Position numbers and translations under genes: made by a program. The notes under the pieces were generated by a model. The model was not told where the DNA came from and ran no database searches. It saw only the letters and a program-made list of their open reading frames with translations. A stretch of 12,886 nt of DNA from contig JAXHVA010000109.1 in NCBI GenBank assembly GCA_034189035.1, positions 1 to 12,886 on the forward strand, given 5' to 3'. Source of the DNA: JAUXFK01 sp034189035 (lineage in GTDB: Bacteria; Desulfobacterota; UBA8473). Below, piece after piece: positions 1 through 7,630 of the stretch; position 1 is the first letter of the stretch, and each line of letters starts with the position of its first letter.

Positions 1-199
1 GATTGGGTAAGCCTTCATTTGCTGCCGGATGAAGTCGTATCTCAACTCTACTCTTTGGCAAAGAAGGCCGCGGCTTTTTTTAAGATTTCACGCTCCATCT
101 TCAAACGTTTATTTTCCTTGCGCGCCGAACCTCATCTCCCAATTCTCGTCTTGTGACACCGCCTTCAGCTCCAATCGAAGCTGTTAACTGTAACTTGAA
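1..199 (-). mobile_element. Truncated IS3-family transposase (OrfA C-terminus / OrfB N-terminus), continues beyond left edge
   Basis: Read on the minus strand, this stretch encodes the end of an IS3-type OrfA: RLKMEREILKKAAAFFAKE then a TAG stop (forward 48-50). That is the classic leucine-zipper/C-terminal signature of these proteins. In the -1 frame the reading continues past the stop as SRGLLCQRVELRYDFIRQQ..., which matches the start of OrfB, so OrfAB fusion by frameshifting is recognisable. Further upstream the OrfA sequence (VTRRELGDEVRRAR, forward about 120-160) is in a different frame. One missing base near forward 112-117 would join it to the rest, so the copy is damaged. The OrfA N-terminus with its helix-turn-helix is absent: the frame stops at forward 200-202. 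No terminal inverted repeat is visible, so the boundary is approximate. It is a dead remnant abutting the polysaccharide genes. A plus-strand open frame over the same bases (to 156) is only its antisense. Confidence 0.8.
74..81 (-). promoter_or_regulatory. IS3-type -1 ribosomal frameshift slippery site (A7G)
   Basis: On the minus strand the OrfA codons TTA AAA AAA GCC contain an A7G heptamer-type slip site, about 25 bases before the OrfA stop. A -1 slip here opens the frame that reads as OrfB (LLCQRVELRYDFIRQQ). IS3-family elements are known to make OrfAB transposase by -1 frameshifting at such A-rich runs. In this truncated copy it is probably only a relic. Confidence 0.6.
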
Positions 200-227
200 T
201 CAAGGATAAGGACTTCCAATAGAGTTT

Positions 228-2606
228 ATGCACTTCCCTTTACACAAAAACCTATTTATTATTCTCGGTAAGATAAGAAACAAGGTCGAGAGCAAAGCAA
301 AAATACGAAGATATAGAAAGCTATCTAGAGGAAAAAATTTGCCTTGTAACGATTTGAACTGGAATAAGAATATAAACTTCTTTTATGATAGCAAAGACAT
401 CAGTATGTTGATTGAACATTATAAGAAGCTATTCCCGATTGATGCCTTTACAGAAATGCAAAATGCAGATGATTTAGTGGCACGTAGTTTTCACTTACTG
501 AATTATGACTATGATTTTCGAAAATCCACTATCGAGTGGCATTTAGACCCTGTTTCAAATAGGAGCTGGGAGAAAATTTTTTTTGCTGATATTGTTTTTA
601 AGGGAAAAAACCGCTTAGGGGACATAAAGTTTCCTTGGGAGTTAAGTAAGCTCCAATATCTAGCTCTCCTCGGGAAGGCATACTGGCTTACTAAAAATGA
701 AAGATACACTATTGCTTATAAAGAACATGTAACATCCTGGATAGTAAAAAATCCCATCTATATAGGGATTCACTGGATTAGTGGACTAGAGATGGGTATG
801 AGAATAATTTCGCTGATAATATCTTTTTACTTCTTTAAGAATTCTGCATTGATCGATAAAGAATACAAAGAACTTCTTTTTTGCTCAATTTACATTCAGG
901 CAAATCACATATACGAAAATCTCTCCCTTTTTCCAAATGCTAATAACCATTTAATTGGTGAGGCCGCTGCTTTGGTCTTTTCTGGCTTGTTTTTAGAGTC
1001 GCAATTCAGTAAAATATTTCTTCAAAAAGGTATAAATATTCTTGAAAATGAAATAAAGAAACAGTTTTTTGAAGATGGTATAAATAAAGAGCAGAGTCCA
1101 AATTATCATAGGTTATCTTTGGACTATTATTATTTGACACAAATTATACTTCAAAAAAATGGAAAAACTTTCTCAGAGGATACACTAAAGAGGATGGAAA
1201 AGGCGACAGAAGCGTTGATGTACATATTGAAACCTGATAGGAGGGCCCCATTCTTTGGTGATGGAGATGATGCCCGAGGTTTTTTTTTCTATGAGGGCTG
1301 CCAATATGATTATCGAGGCTTGTTGAATCTCGGAGCAGTGTTATTTGGTCGAGGAGATATGAAATATATCGGAAATTCCATTACTCAGGATGTTCTATGG
1401 CTAATGGGGATTGATGGAATAGAAAAATATAGTCAAATTCAGATGAGAACTCCGGAAAAGCTATCGAAATCGTTCCTTAATGGTGGGTATTATGTTATGC
1501 GGGATTATACTAATAAGATTGAAGACTATCTAATCTTAGACTGTGGACCTTTAGGGCATGGTTTAGCAGGTCATGGTCATGCAGATGCTTTGAGCTTTCA
1601 GTTTTATTCCGATGGATTTACCTACCTTGTCGATCCCGGCACTTATTCATACAACATCGATTATGAATGGAGGGATTATTTTAGGTCAACACCTGCACAT
1701 AATACGATTACTGTAGATGAGTGTAACCAATCAGAGATAAATGACCGCATGTCTTGGAAGACATTCGCCTATTCAACATGCAATCTTTGGCTTAATACGG
1801 ATTGGTTTGACATCGTTGTTGGTGAACATAACGGGTATCAGAGGCTGGATGATCCAGTTTTGCATCGGCGATTAATCTTCAATAGTAAAGGTAATTACTG
1901 GATTATTGTTGACATGCTTGAATGTCGAAAGGCCCATACCTTTGATTATCACCTCCATTTACACCCTGATGCCTCTTTGGAATTTGATCGGTTGCATAAT
2001 CAGATAGAGGTTATTTCTCCTAAAGGTAAGCGAATAACAATTGAGTTAATCGAAGATAAAGTAAGTAAGTTAGATGTTAAAATTTTTAACGGTGATTATG
2101 ATACAAAACTGGGTTGGTTTTCTGATAGTTATGGCCTGAAAAGGCCGACGAATACAATTAGGTTGAGGAAAGATGCTAAAGGTGATACCATTTTCTTCAC
2201 ATTACTCAATACTTCATCTATATCTTATCGATTGGATATGATATATCTCGACTGCAGTACGGTCTATTTTTCAGTCTACAACCCTATAACCAGTATAACT
2301 GACAAAGTGTTCTTTTCAACGGATTCTGTAGAAAAAACAAAATCAGACACCTTCTCTTTCAAAGGTTGCTTTCTCTATGTAAAAGAAGACCTTAAAAAGA
2401 CGTATTGTATATACGCCAAAGATTTTAAACGGTTGATACTTGAAAGGGGTATATCTTTACACTCTAATACGGTTGTTGATCGACTCGAATTTTCAGGTAG
2501 TACCTATAAAATTACAACAAAGGAAGATGATTTTGACCTGCAAGTGAAAAACCACTTAACAAAAAAAATCTTCATAAACGGTAAACCTCATATAATGAAA
2601 TACTGA
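228..2606 (+). CDS. Heparinase II/III family protein (polysaccharide lyase) of an exopolysaccharide cluster
   Basis: The 792-residue protein has the two-part build of heparinase II/III and PL15/PL17 alginate-lyase-like enzymes. An N-terminal alpha/alpha toroid (about 60-390) is followed by a beta-sandwich domain (about 410-620) and a further beta-rich tail. The beta-elimination residues of the family appear to be kept: NNHLIGE at 239-245 (Asn240/His241, Glu245), SPNYHR with Tyr293, and GHGHADALSF at 448-457 (His449/His451). The His-Tyr-His spacing is close to that of characterised PL17/HepII enzymes. LVDPGTYSY (about 467-475) and FRSTPAHN (486-493) are further family signatures. Function by family: cleavage of a uronic-acid-containing polysaccharide. 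In an EPS locus it probably trims or remodels the host's own polymer (inference). No clear signal peptide is seen; the N-terminus is basic and amphipathic. The start is ATG 228; AAGGA at 208-212 is rather distant for a ribosome site, so a later start is possible. First gene of a tight three-gene run, 23 bp before the next. Confidence 0.85.
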   Translation: MHFPLHKNLFIILGKIRNKVESKAKIRRYRKLSRGKNLPCNDLNWNKNINFFYDSKDISMLIEHYKKLFPIDAFTEMQNADDLVARSFHLLNYDYDFRKSTIEWHLDPVSNRSWEKIFFADIVFKGKNRLGDIKFPWELSKLQYLALLGKAYWLTKNERYTIAYKEHVTSWIVKNPIYIGIHWISGLEMGMRIISLIISFYFFKNSALIDKEYKELLFCSIYIQANHIYENLSLFPNANNHLIGEAAALVFSGLFLESQFSKIFLQKGINILENEIKKQFFEDGINKEQSPNYHRLSLDYYYLTQIILQKNGKTFSEDTLKRMEKATEALMYILKPDRRAPFFGDGDDARGFFFYEGCQYDYRGLLNLGAVLFGRGDMKYIGNSITQDVLWLMGIDGIEKYSQIQMRTPEKLSKSFLNGGYYVMRDYTNKIEDYLILDCGPLGHGLAGHGHADALSFQFYSDGFTYLVDPGTYSYNIDYEWRDYFRSTPAHNTITVDECNQSEINDRMSWKTFAYSTCNLWLNTDWFDIVVGEHNGYQRLDDPVLHRRLIFNSKGNYWIIVDMLECRKAHTFDYHLHLHPDASLEFDRLHNQIEVISPKGKRITIELIEDKVSKLDVKIFNGDYDTKLGWFSDSYGLKRPTNTIRLRKDAKGDTIFFTLLNTSSISYRLDMIYLDCSTVYFSVYNPITSITDKVFFSTDSVEKTKSDTFSFKGCFLYVKEDLKKTYCIYAKDFKRLILERGISLHSNTVVDRLEFSGSTYKITTKEDDFDLQVKNHLTKKIFINGKPHIMKY

Positions 2607-2629
2607 GATCGTTCTCAATAAGAAAAGCC

Positions 2630-3874
2630 ATGAAGATATTACATGTACTAGAAACATCTATACCAAATCTCGTAGGGTATACTATACGCGCCAAATATAT
2701 AGTTGAAAACCAGAAAAAATCCGGGATGGAGCCTGTTGTAGTGACTTCCCCATTCTTTCAGAATGGAGATCCGCAGATCAGAAAAGAAATTCATAACGGA
2801 ACAATATACTATCGAACCAACTTTATAAAAAGGCCTGATAAGGAGCATAACAAGATCGTTTCTTATTTGACGCGTCTTAGCATGATCCATAATTATAAAA
2901 GAGCTGTTCTGAAAATTGCTAAGCTTGAAAAACCGAACGTAATTCATGCCCATTCTTCATATACCAATTGTATTGCTGCGAATTATGCTTCAAAAAAGAC
3001 AAAGATTCCATCAATTTATGAGATGAGGAGTCTATGGGGAGAAAGCGCAGTAGTTGACGAAGGGCTCATCCAAGGCTCCATGAAATACAAAATGATATGG
3101 AATTTGGAAATGAATGTCGCAAGAAACGCAAAAAAGGTTATTCCAATTTCAAAAGGCATAAAGGACGAGATCATATCTAGAGGAATCGATCCAGAGAAGA
3201 TATCTATAATCCCTAACGGAGTAGATACAGGCACTTTTCGACCAAATGAAAAAGACGATTCTTTAATGAAAAAATATGACTTAAAAAATGGTTATGTTGT
3301 GGGGTATATTGGTTCCATTAGAAAATTAGAAGGTCTCTCCTGTTTGATCGAGGCATTTAAAAAGGTCACTAGTGAACTTCCCCTTACAAAACTGTTAATA
3401 GTAGGGGAAGGGCCTGAATTAGAAAACCTCAAAGACTTCGCTAAAAAGTACAATTCTACAAAAAATATAGTTTTTACAGGACTAGTTCCTCATGAAAAGA
3501 TCTTAAGGTATTATTCAGTCATCGATATTTTCGTTTTTCCAAGAATAGATGCGAAGATCAATCAAACAGTAACTCCCTTAAAACCATTAGAGGCAATGTC
3601 TGCTGGGAAGGTATGTATAGGAAGCAATGTAGGAGGTTTAAAAGAGTTAATAAAGGACAATTATAATGGGTTGTTGTTTAAAAGTGAAGATAGCAATGAC
3701 TTAGCAGAAAAAACTATTCAGCTCATAAAGCAAAAACCTTTATACAATACACTGAAGCAAAATGGAATGGACTGGGTGAGAAAAAAAAGAGATTGGGATG
3801 TTTTAATTCCACGTTATCAGGTGATTTATAATGAATTACAGGAGGTAGTGGGAGATATTCAAAATGTTAAGTGA
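2630..3874 (+). CDS. GT4 glycosyltransferase, exosortase A (XrtA/PEP-CTERM) system-associated type
   Basis: This 414-residue GT-B fold, GT4-type enzyme should transfer a sugar from a nucleotide donor to a lipid-linked EPS intermediate at the cytoplasmic membrane face. The N-terminal half (MKILHVLETSIPNLVGYTIR) and the VIHAHSSYTNCIAANYA / YEMRSLWGE segments (about 104-137) closely resemble the exosortase-A-associated glycosyltransferase family known from Daro_2409-like proteins. The C-terminal donor domain carries IPISKGIKDEI (171-181), IPNGVD (194-199), VGYIGSIRKLEGL (224-236), LLIVGEGPE (255-263) and VTPLKPLEAMSAG (314-326), the last being the family's hallmark. The start ATG is preceded by a weak purine stretch (AAGAAAAG). 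The gene lies 23 bp after the lyase gene and its last 11 bases overlap the next gene, which indicates one operon. The exact sugar and acceptor cannot be read from the sequence. Confidence 0.85.
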   Translation: MKILHVLETSIPNLVGYTIRAKYIVENQKKSGMEPVVVTSPFFQNGDPQIRKEIHNGTIYYRTNFIKRPDKEHNKIVSYLTRLSMIHNYKRAVLKIAKLEKPNVIHAHSSYTNCIAANYASKKTKIPSIYEMRSLWGESAVVDEGLIQGSMKYKMIWNLEMNVARNAKKVIPISKGIKDEIISRGIDPEKISIIPNGVDTGTFRPNEKDDSLMKKYDLKNGYVVGYIGSIRKLEGLSCLIEAFKKVTSELPLTKLLIVGEGPELENLKDFAKKYNSTKNIVFTGLVPHEKILRYYSVIDIFVFPRIDAKINQTVTPLKPLEAMSAGKVCIGSNVGGLKELIKDNYNGLLFKSEDSNDLAEKTIQLIKQKPLYNTLKQNGMDWVRKKRDWDVLIPRYQVIYNELQEVVGDIQNVK

Positions 3875-5039
3875 TTTTGACATCATCTATGTTGCTGGAC
3901 ACGATTTCAATTTAACAGACTCGAAGATCAGCACGGATCATATTGCCGAGCAATTATCAAAAAACAGCCGTCTCCTATATGTCGAATCAATCGGGATACG
4001 CAATCCACATTTAAATAAGAATGATATGAAACGTATTCTTATAAAGGTAAAGAATTTTTTTCGCCTACCTAGAAGAATCAATAAAAACCTGTATGTCTTA
4101 ACACCCATAGCCATCCCTTTCCACAAAAACACATTTATACAAAATCTCAATGAGATATTACTCAGTTTATCTATAAGAGTCGTCTGCTTTTTTCTTCGAT
4201 TTAGAAAACGTATTCTATTCGTCTTTTTACCTACTATGAACGGTGTTGTTGGGAAGGTAGGTGAACAGCTTTCAATTTACTACTGCACAGATGAGCATGC
4301 GGAGTTTCCAGGAGTTGACAGAGATTCTATCAGGAAAATGGAACTTGAATTACTTAACAAGGTAGACCTTGGATTTGCTACTGCTTTGCAGATATTGGAA
4401 TCGAAAAAAAAGATAAATCCGAATTTTTATCTCAGCACACACGGGGTCGACTTCGATCATTTTGCCCGAGCGCAGGATCCTGATCTACCTGTGCCAAAAG
4501 ATGCTATCCACTTTAAAAAGCCGATAATTGGATACTTTGGCGCTATTGATCGCTGGATGGACTTTGACTTGATTGAATATCTGGTAAGAAAGAAGAAGGA
4601 CTGGACTTTCTTATTCGTAGGGAAATATGTTGTAGACCTTTCTCGCTTTTCAAATTATTCTAATTTATATTTTTTGGGGCAAAGGCCTTTTCAAGAACTA
4701 CCAAGGTATGGAAAAATATTTGACGTTGCGATTGTTCCGTTTAGGATTAATAAACTTACAGAATATGTTTTCCCCATTAAATTGAAAGAATACCTATCAA
4801 TGGGTAAGCCTGTAGTCACATCCGCTTTGCCGCCGGTTGAAGTATTCAACAAGGAAAATCGAGACATTGTCCATATAGGTTACAACGATGAAGATTTTCT
4901 AATGAAGATAGAGGGGGCTCTTTTGACCAATATAGATGAACAGATACGTGCAAGACAGGAATCCGTAAAAAAAGATACGTGGGAATCACGAGTGAAGGAA
5001 CTTAGTGATGTCATAGAGAGTTTTATTTTACTGCAATAA
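3864..5039 (+). CDS. GT-B fold glycosyltransferase (TuaH-like/GT4-like) of the exopolysaccharide cluster
   Basis: The 391-residue protein starts DIIYVAGHDFNL...DHIAEQLSKNSRLLYVES (5-41). This is the layout of glycosyltransferases of the TuaH/WsaF-like group, which look up a 'find the hosts, read the name' N-terminal Rossmann half. The second half has IIGYFGAIDRWMDFDLIEYL (221-240), WTFLFVGK (247-254), and VAIVPFRINKLTEYVFPIKLKEYLSMGKPVVTS in pieces from 288 to 320. The KLKEYLSMGKPVV element is the donor-binding EX(n)E-type region, with Glu300 and Glu309. YYCTDEHAEFPGVD (139-152) matches the conserved mid-region of this group. ATG 3864 has GGGAG at 3850-3854, nine bases upstream, inside the preceding gene, and overlaps that gene by 11 bp; translational coupling is likely. 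Sugar specificity is unknown. It is the last gene of the three-gene block; the next gene has its own promoter. Confidence 0.8.
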   Translation: MLSDFDIIYVAGHDFNLTDSKISTDHIAEQLSKNSRLLYVESIGIRNPHLNKNDMKRILIKVKNFFRLPRRINKNLYVLTPIAIPFHKNTFIQNLNEILLSLSIRVVCFFLRFRKRILFVFLPTMNGVVGKVGEQLSIYYCTDEHAEFPGVDRDSIRKMELELLNKVDLGFATALQILESKKKINPNFYLSTHGVDFDHFARAQDPDLPVPKDAIHFKKPIIGYFGAIDRWMDFDLIEYLVRKKKDWTFLFVGKYVVDLSRFSNYSNLYFLGQRPFQELPRYGKIFDVAIVPFRINKLTEYVFPIKLKEYLSMGKPVVTSALPPVEVFNKENRDIVHIGYNDEDFLMKIEGALLTNIDEQIRARQESVKKDTWESRVKELSDVIESFILLQ

Positions 5040-5046
5040 TTTAATT

Positions 5047-5062
5047 TGGCACAAAATTTGCT
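5047..5062 (+). promoter_or_regulatory. Sigma-54 (RpoN) -24/-12 promoter for the beta-helix gene
   Basis: The sequence TGGCACAAAATTTGCT matches the sigma-54 consensus TGGCAC-N5-TTGC(A/T). The -24 GG (5048-5049) and -12 GC (5060-5061) are separated by exactly ten bases, which is the invariant spacing. It lies 8 bp after the stop of the second glycosyltransferase gene, and transcription would begin near 5073, leaving a leader of roughly 115 bases. Sigma-54 promoters need an enhancer-binding activator. In XrtA/PEP-CTERM bacteria the response regulator PrsR is of that type. An upstream activator site would fall inside the preceding gene and could not be identified by eye. Confidence 0.8.
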
Positions 5063-5188
5063 TATATAGTTCATTACATATGTCAAAGCGAAATCAACAA
5101 AAAAATTTTTAACTAAAGTGTAGCAATCCCTAAAGGTTAAAGGCTTAAAGAAAGAAATAGAAAAATCTAATAAAAAGAGAGATGAAAA

Positions 5189-6661
5189 ATGCAAAAAGAA
5201 AAAAATGTTAATCCATTATTAAAGAGTTACAAGAAAAGTTTGCGTATTACATTGTTATTTTTACTTCTTAACATTATTTATGCAACATCAGCTTTCGCAG
5301 TTACTTATTATGTGGCTACAACAGGAAGCGATAATACCGGAACCGGAGGTTCATCGAATCCATGGGAAACTGTAAATTATGCACTTACACAAATAAGTGA
5401 AGGCGATGTGATTAAAATAAAGAAAGGAACTTATAATATAGGTACAAACTATATCAATATCAATAACCCGGTTAATCATGCGAATATAACCATTACAGCC
5501 GACGATAAACAGAATCGTCCAAAGTTAATTGGTGATAGAGCAGCAGAGAGGGTAATATTGATTGAAAAAGGAGTAAAAGGAGTTACGATATCTTACCTTG
5601 AGTTGATACATAGCAATCAGGGGAGGATAGAAACGTGGAAACAGGGTGTTATAGAAATTAAAGATAATCCAACAATTATAGACAACAATTTAATTTATAA
5701 TGGTTATAATGGTATTCATTTGAACACGAATAAAAATGTGACAATTAGTAACAATATAATTCATACAATGGGGAAGATAGAAACTAACCCGGATGACGCT
5801 TCTGCTTCAGGTGTTTGTATAGGGATTTATAATTTTCAAAACCTTGGCCCAGCTAATGGCTGGAACGAAAAGATTTACATTTATAATAATGAAGCTTACG
5901 GTGGTGAAGATGGATTGATAAATGTAAATACGCACTATAGATATATAGAAATTGCATATAATGACTTTCATGACAACTATGAGGACGGTATTGATAATAA
6001 AGATGGGGAGTATTTTAAGATTCATCATAACTCGCTTCATAATAATTGGAGCAATGGAATAGGTGCTCTCGATACTTATCCAAACCATAACTTTGAGATC
6101 TATGCCAATAAAATCTATAACAATGGATGGTGGGGTATAATGGTTCAAGGAACTAATCAAACCAATTGGAAAATATATAATAATTTAATCTATGGGAACT
6201 GTAATAACCCTGCTTACTATGGAGCAAACGCAGTGAATCTTTGGGGATCAGGACATGAATTTTACAACAATACAGTTTGCAACAATACCGTTCCAGGTAG
6301 TCAGTCAAATACGGGATACACTGGGAATGCAATTGTAAGAAACAATATATTTTATAACAACGCATCGCAAAACGGTGGCAATATAAGATCCGATAGCGGA
6401 GGTATAATAGAAAGTAACTATGTCTATCCAACCACTGCTGGGATAACTGGAAACAATACAATTACAGATCCAGACCCAAAATTTGTAGATGAACTCAACG
6501 GAGATTTCACTCTACAAAGCGATTCACCTCTGATTAATATGGGCATAGATATTGGCATAACGGACGACCACTTTGGCAATCCTAGACCCATTTATGGAGG
6601 GTACGACATAGGTGCCTATGAATATACAGTAATAGCACCCAAAAATCTAAGAAAGAAATAA
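5189..6661 (+). CDS. Secreted right-handed parallel beta-helix protein (pectate-lyase/epimerase-like fold)
   Basis: The 490-residue protein begins with a Sec signal peptide: a basic start (KSYKKSLR), a hydrophobic core (about 19-32) and an ATSAFA cleavage site after residue 37. The mature protein opens with YYVATTGSDNTGTGG...NPW, the DUF1565/PL9-like entry strand seen in many parallel beta-helix proteins. About ten Asn-rich coils follow (e.g. INNPVNHANITI, NNLIYNGYNGIHLNT, NVTISNNIIH). EDGIDNKDGEYFKIHHN (265-281) resembles the acidic Ca-binding region of PL9 lyases, but activity is unproven. The C-terminus NPRPIYGGYDIGAYEY (464-479) is the usual end of such helices. It is followed by APKNLRKK, which looks like the first strand of a linker or Fn3 module cut short. 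No PEP-CTERM or LPXTG-like tail is present. Start ATG 5189 has AGAGAGA at 5176-5182. Likely role: binding, cleaving or epimerising the EPS made by the upstream genes (inference). It is driven by its own sigma-54 promoter. Confidence 0.8.
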   Translation: MQKEKNVNPLLKSYKKSLRITLLFLLLNIIYATSAFAVTYYVATTGSDNTGTGGSSNPWETVNYALTQISEGDVIKIKKGTYNIGTNYININNPVNHANITITADDKQNRPKLIGDRAAERVILIEKGVKGVTISYLELIHSNQGRIETWKQGVIEIKDNPTIIDNNLIYNGYNGIHLNTNKNVTISNNIIHTMGKIETNPDDASASGVCIGIYNFQNLGPANGWNEKIYIYNNEAYGGEDGLINVNTHYRYIEIAYNDFHDNYEDGIDNKDGEYFKIHHNSLHNNWSNGIGALDTYPNHNFEIYANKIYNNGWWGIMVQGTNQTNWKIYNNLIYGNCNNPAYYGANAVNLWGSGHEFYNNTVCNNTVPGSQSNTGYTGNAIVRNNIFYNNASQNGGNIRSDSGGIIESNYVYPTTAGITGNNTITDPDPKFVDELNGDFTLQSDSPLINMGIDIGITDDHFGNPRPIYGGYDIGAYEYTVIAPKNLRKK

Positions 6662-6753
6662 AGATTCAAAGCAAATTCGTTTTATTTGTCGGTTTCTTGT
6701 TAATAATAGCGTATGAATTTTTTTCGCATCTATCAATAATAATTGCATACTTT

Positions 6754-6901
6754 CCAGGGTAAGCTGACAGCGGTATTACGGTGTAACTTACACCGTAATA
6801 CCGCTGAATTTTATGCAGGGCACAGACTTAAAAAGCCGCACACTGTTGGCGGTCAGTTTCACCCCATTGTTCAAGTAAGCCGCCGCTATGCAGCAGCATA
6901 G
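6754..6901. other. GC-rich patch with nested inverted repeats, possible mobile-element (IS21-like end or MITE) remnant
   Basis: This patch contrasts with the AT-rich flanks. Besides the 39-bp palindrome it has GGGTAAGCTGAC on the left (6758-6768) and an imperfect inverted counterpart GTCAGTTTCACCC on the right (about 6852-6864). It also has GGCGG/CCGCC arms around the latter, and a CTATGC-AGCA-GCATAG hairpin (6886-6901). The motif GGCGGTCAGTTT resembles the terminal repeats of some IS21-family elements from memory; that link is weak. A structured RNA is an alternative reading. Confidence 0.3.
6768..6806. repeat. Perfect 39-bp palindrome (19-bp arms, 1-base centre)
   Basis: CAGCGGTATTACGGTGTAA (6768-6786) is followed by C and then by its exact reverse complement (6788-6806). 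As RNA it would form a long stable hairpin with only a few loop bases. It lies 107 bases after the beta-helix stop codon. The 3' side continues GAATTTTATG, so there is only a short T stretch. It could be a factor-independent or bidirectional terminator, an operator for a dimeric regulator, or part of a small repeat element. The arm length and perfection exceed what a typical terminator needs. Confidence 0.9.
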
Positions 6902-7534
6902 AGATTCCTCAAAAATTCTATGATATTAAGCTTTCCTGATTTCATTATCATTTAAACAATTAGTTATCTTCGCTTTACTCGAATACTCTCTCTGATCTGA
7001 TCGATATCTACATTTATTTTCACAAGATACATGATGAATCATAAACTTCTCGAAGAATATCTCTAAGTAAATATAACTATATTCAATATGGAGTAAGAAT
7101 TGGTCGAAAAATTTCGTGGAATGATTAGAATTAGGGACAAGACGAATTGTTCATTATAATAAGAGAAAAGGACAGAAGGACAAACTGAATTATAGAATTT
7201 TAGTATCATTATATAGCTTGCAATTTAAAGGAAGTTACTAAAAGGTGGGGTACGAAATTGTTTCATATCCATGTATAACAAATTGCATACAGTACAAGAA
7301 AAACGATTAGAAAGGTGCCATAAGTTCTGTAAAAGACCTGCTATCGAGAATTAAGGGTGTCCAATCTTCATCTAAGACAGAGCTTAGATAATTCTCTATA
7401 AAAAATGAAGGCAATTTACTTCGCTAGTAATTAATTTTCCTACATGTTAGTGAAGGATATTACCTACTTTTTTGCTGCAAAGAGGCCATGAATTACCACA
7501 TAGCTCTTATAATCTTCAGGGAATAAATTTCCTG

Positions 7535-7540
7535 TATAAT
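7535..7540 (+). promoter_or_regulatory. Possible -10 element upstream of the TPR lipoprotein gene
   Basis: A perfect TATAAT preceded directly by TG (TGTATAAT) lies about 170 bases before the TPR gene start. It stands ahead of a strong purine-rich ribosome-site-like stretch (AAGGGGAGGGG, 7551-7561). No good TTGACA-like -35 is found at the usual distance (the best is TCTTCA). A second sigma-70-like TTGACA at 7627-7632 lacks a good -10. The assignment is tentative, since AT-rich DNA gives such matches by chance. Confidence 0.3.
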
Positions 7541-7562
7541 TGAATGTATAAAGGGGAGGGGT

Positions 7563-7630
7563 ATGATGTATAAAAGGTGAAAAGGGAGTTGGATAATATC
7601 TTATTGACCCTTCGCAAAGCGCGACATTGA
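7563..7630 (+). other. Two tiny, overlapping leader ORFs before the TPR gene
   Basis: After AAGGGGAGGGG a five-codon ORF (MMYKR, ATG 7563, stop TGA 7578-7580) overlaps by GTGA a second frame starting at GTG 7577. The second frame encodes 17 residues, beginning MKRELDNILLTLRKARH, and stops at 7628-7630. The first start has a strong ribosome-binding stretch 2-8 bases upstream. They could be regulatory leader peptides, the stub of a decayed gene, or chance. No homology is recognised. Confidence 0.25.

Noticed and set aside
1..156. Plus-strand open frame of 51 codons running in from the left edge, which at first looked like a gene C-terminus.
   Set aside because: The minus strand over the same bases encodes recognisable IS3 OrfA/OrfB sequence; the plus frame is its antisense.
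476..496. TGGCACG inside the lyase gene as a second sigma-54 promoter.
   Set aside because: The -12 position reads TC rather than GC, and it lies within coding sequence.
6640..6661. Search for a PEP-CTERM or LPXTG-type sorting tail at the end of the beta-helix protein.
   Set aside because: The tail is APKNLRKK with no PEP motif, hydrophobic helix or terminal Arg cluster in frame.
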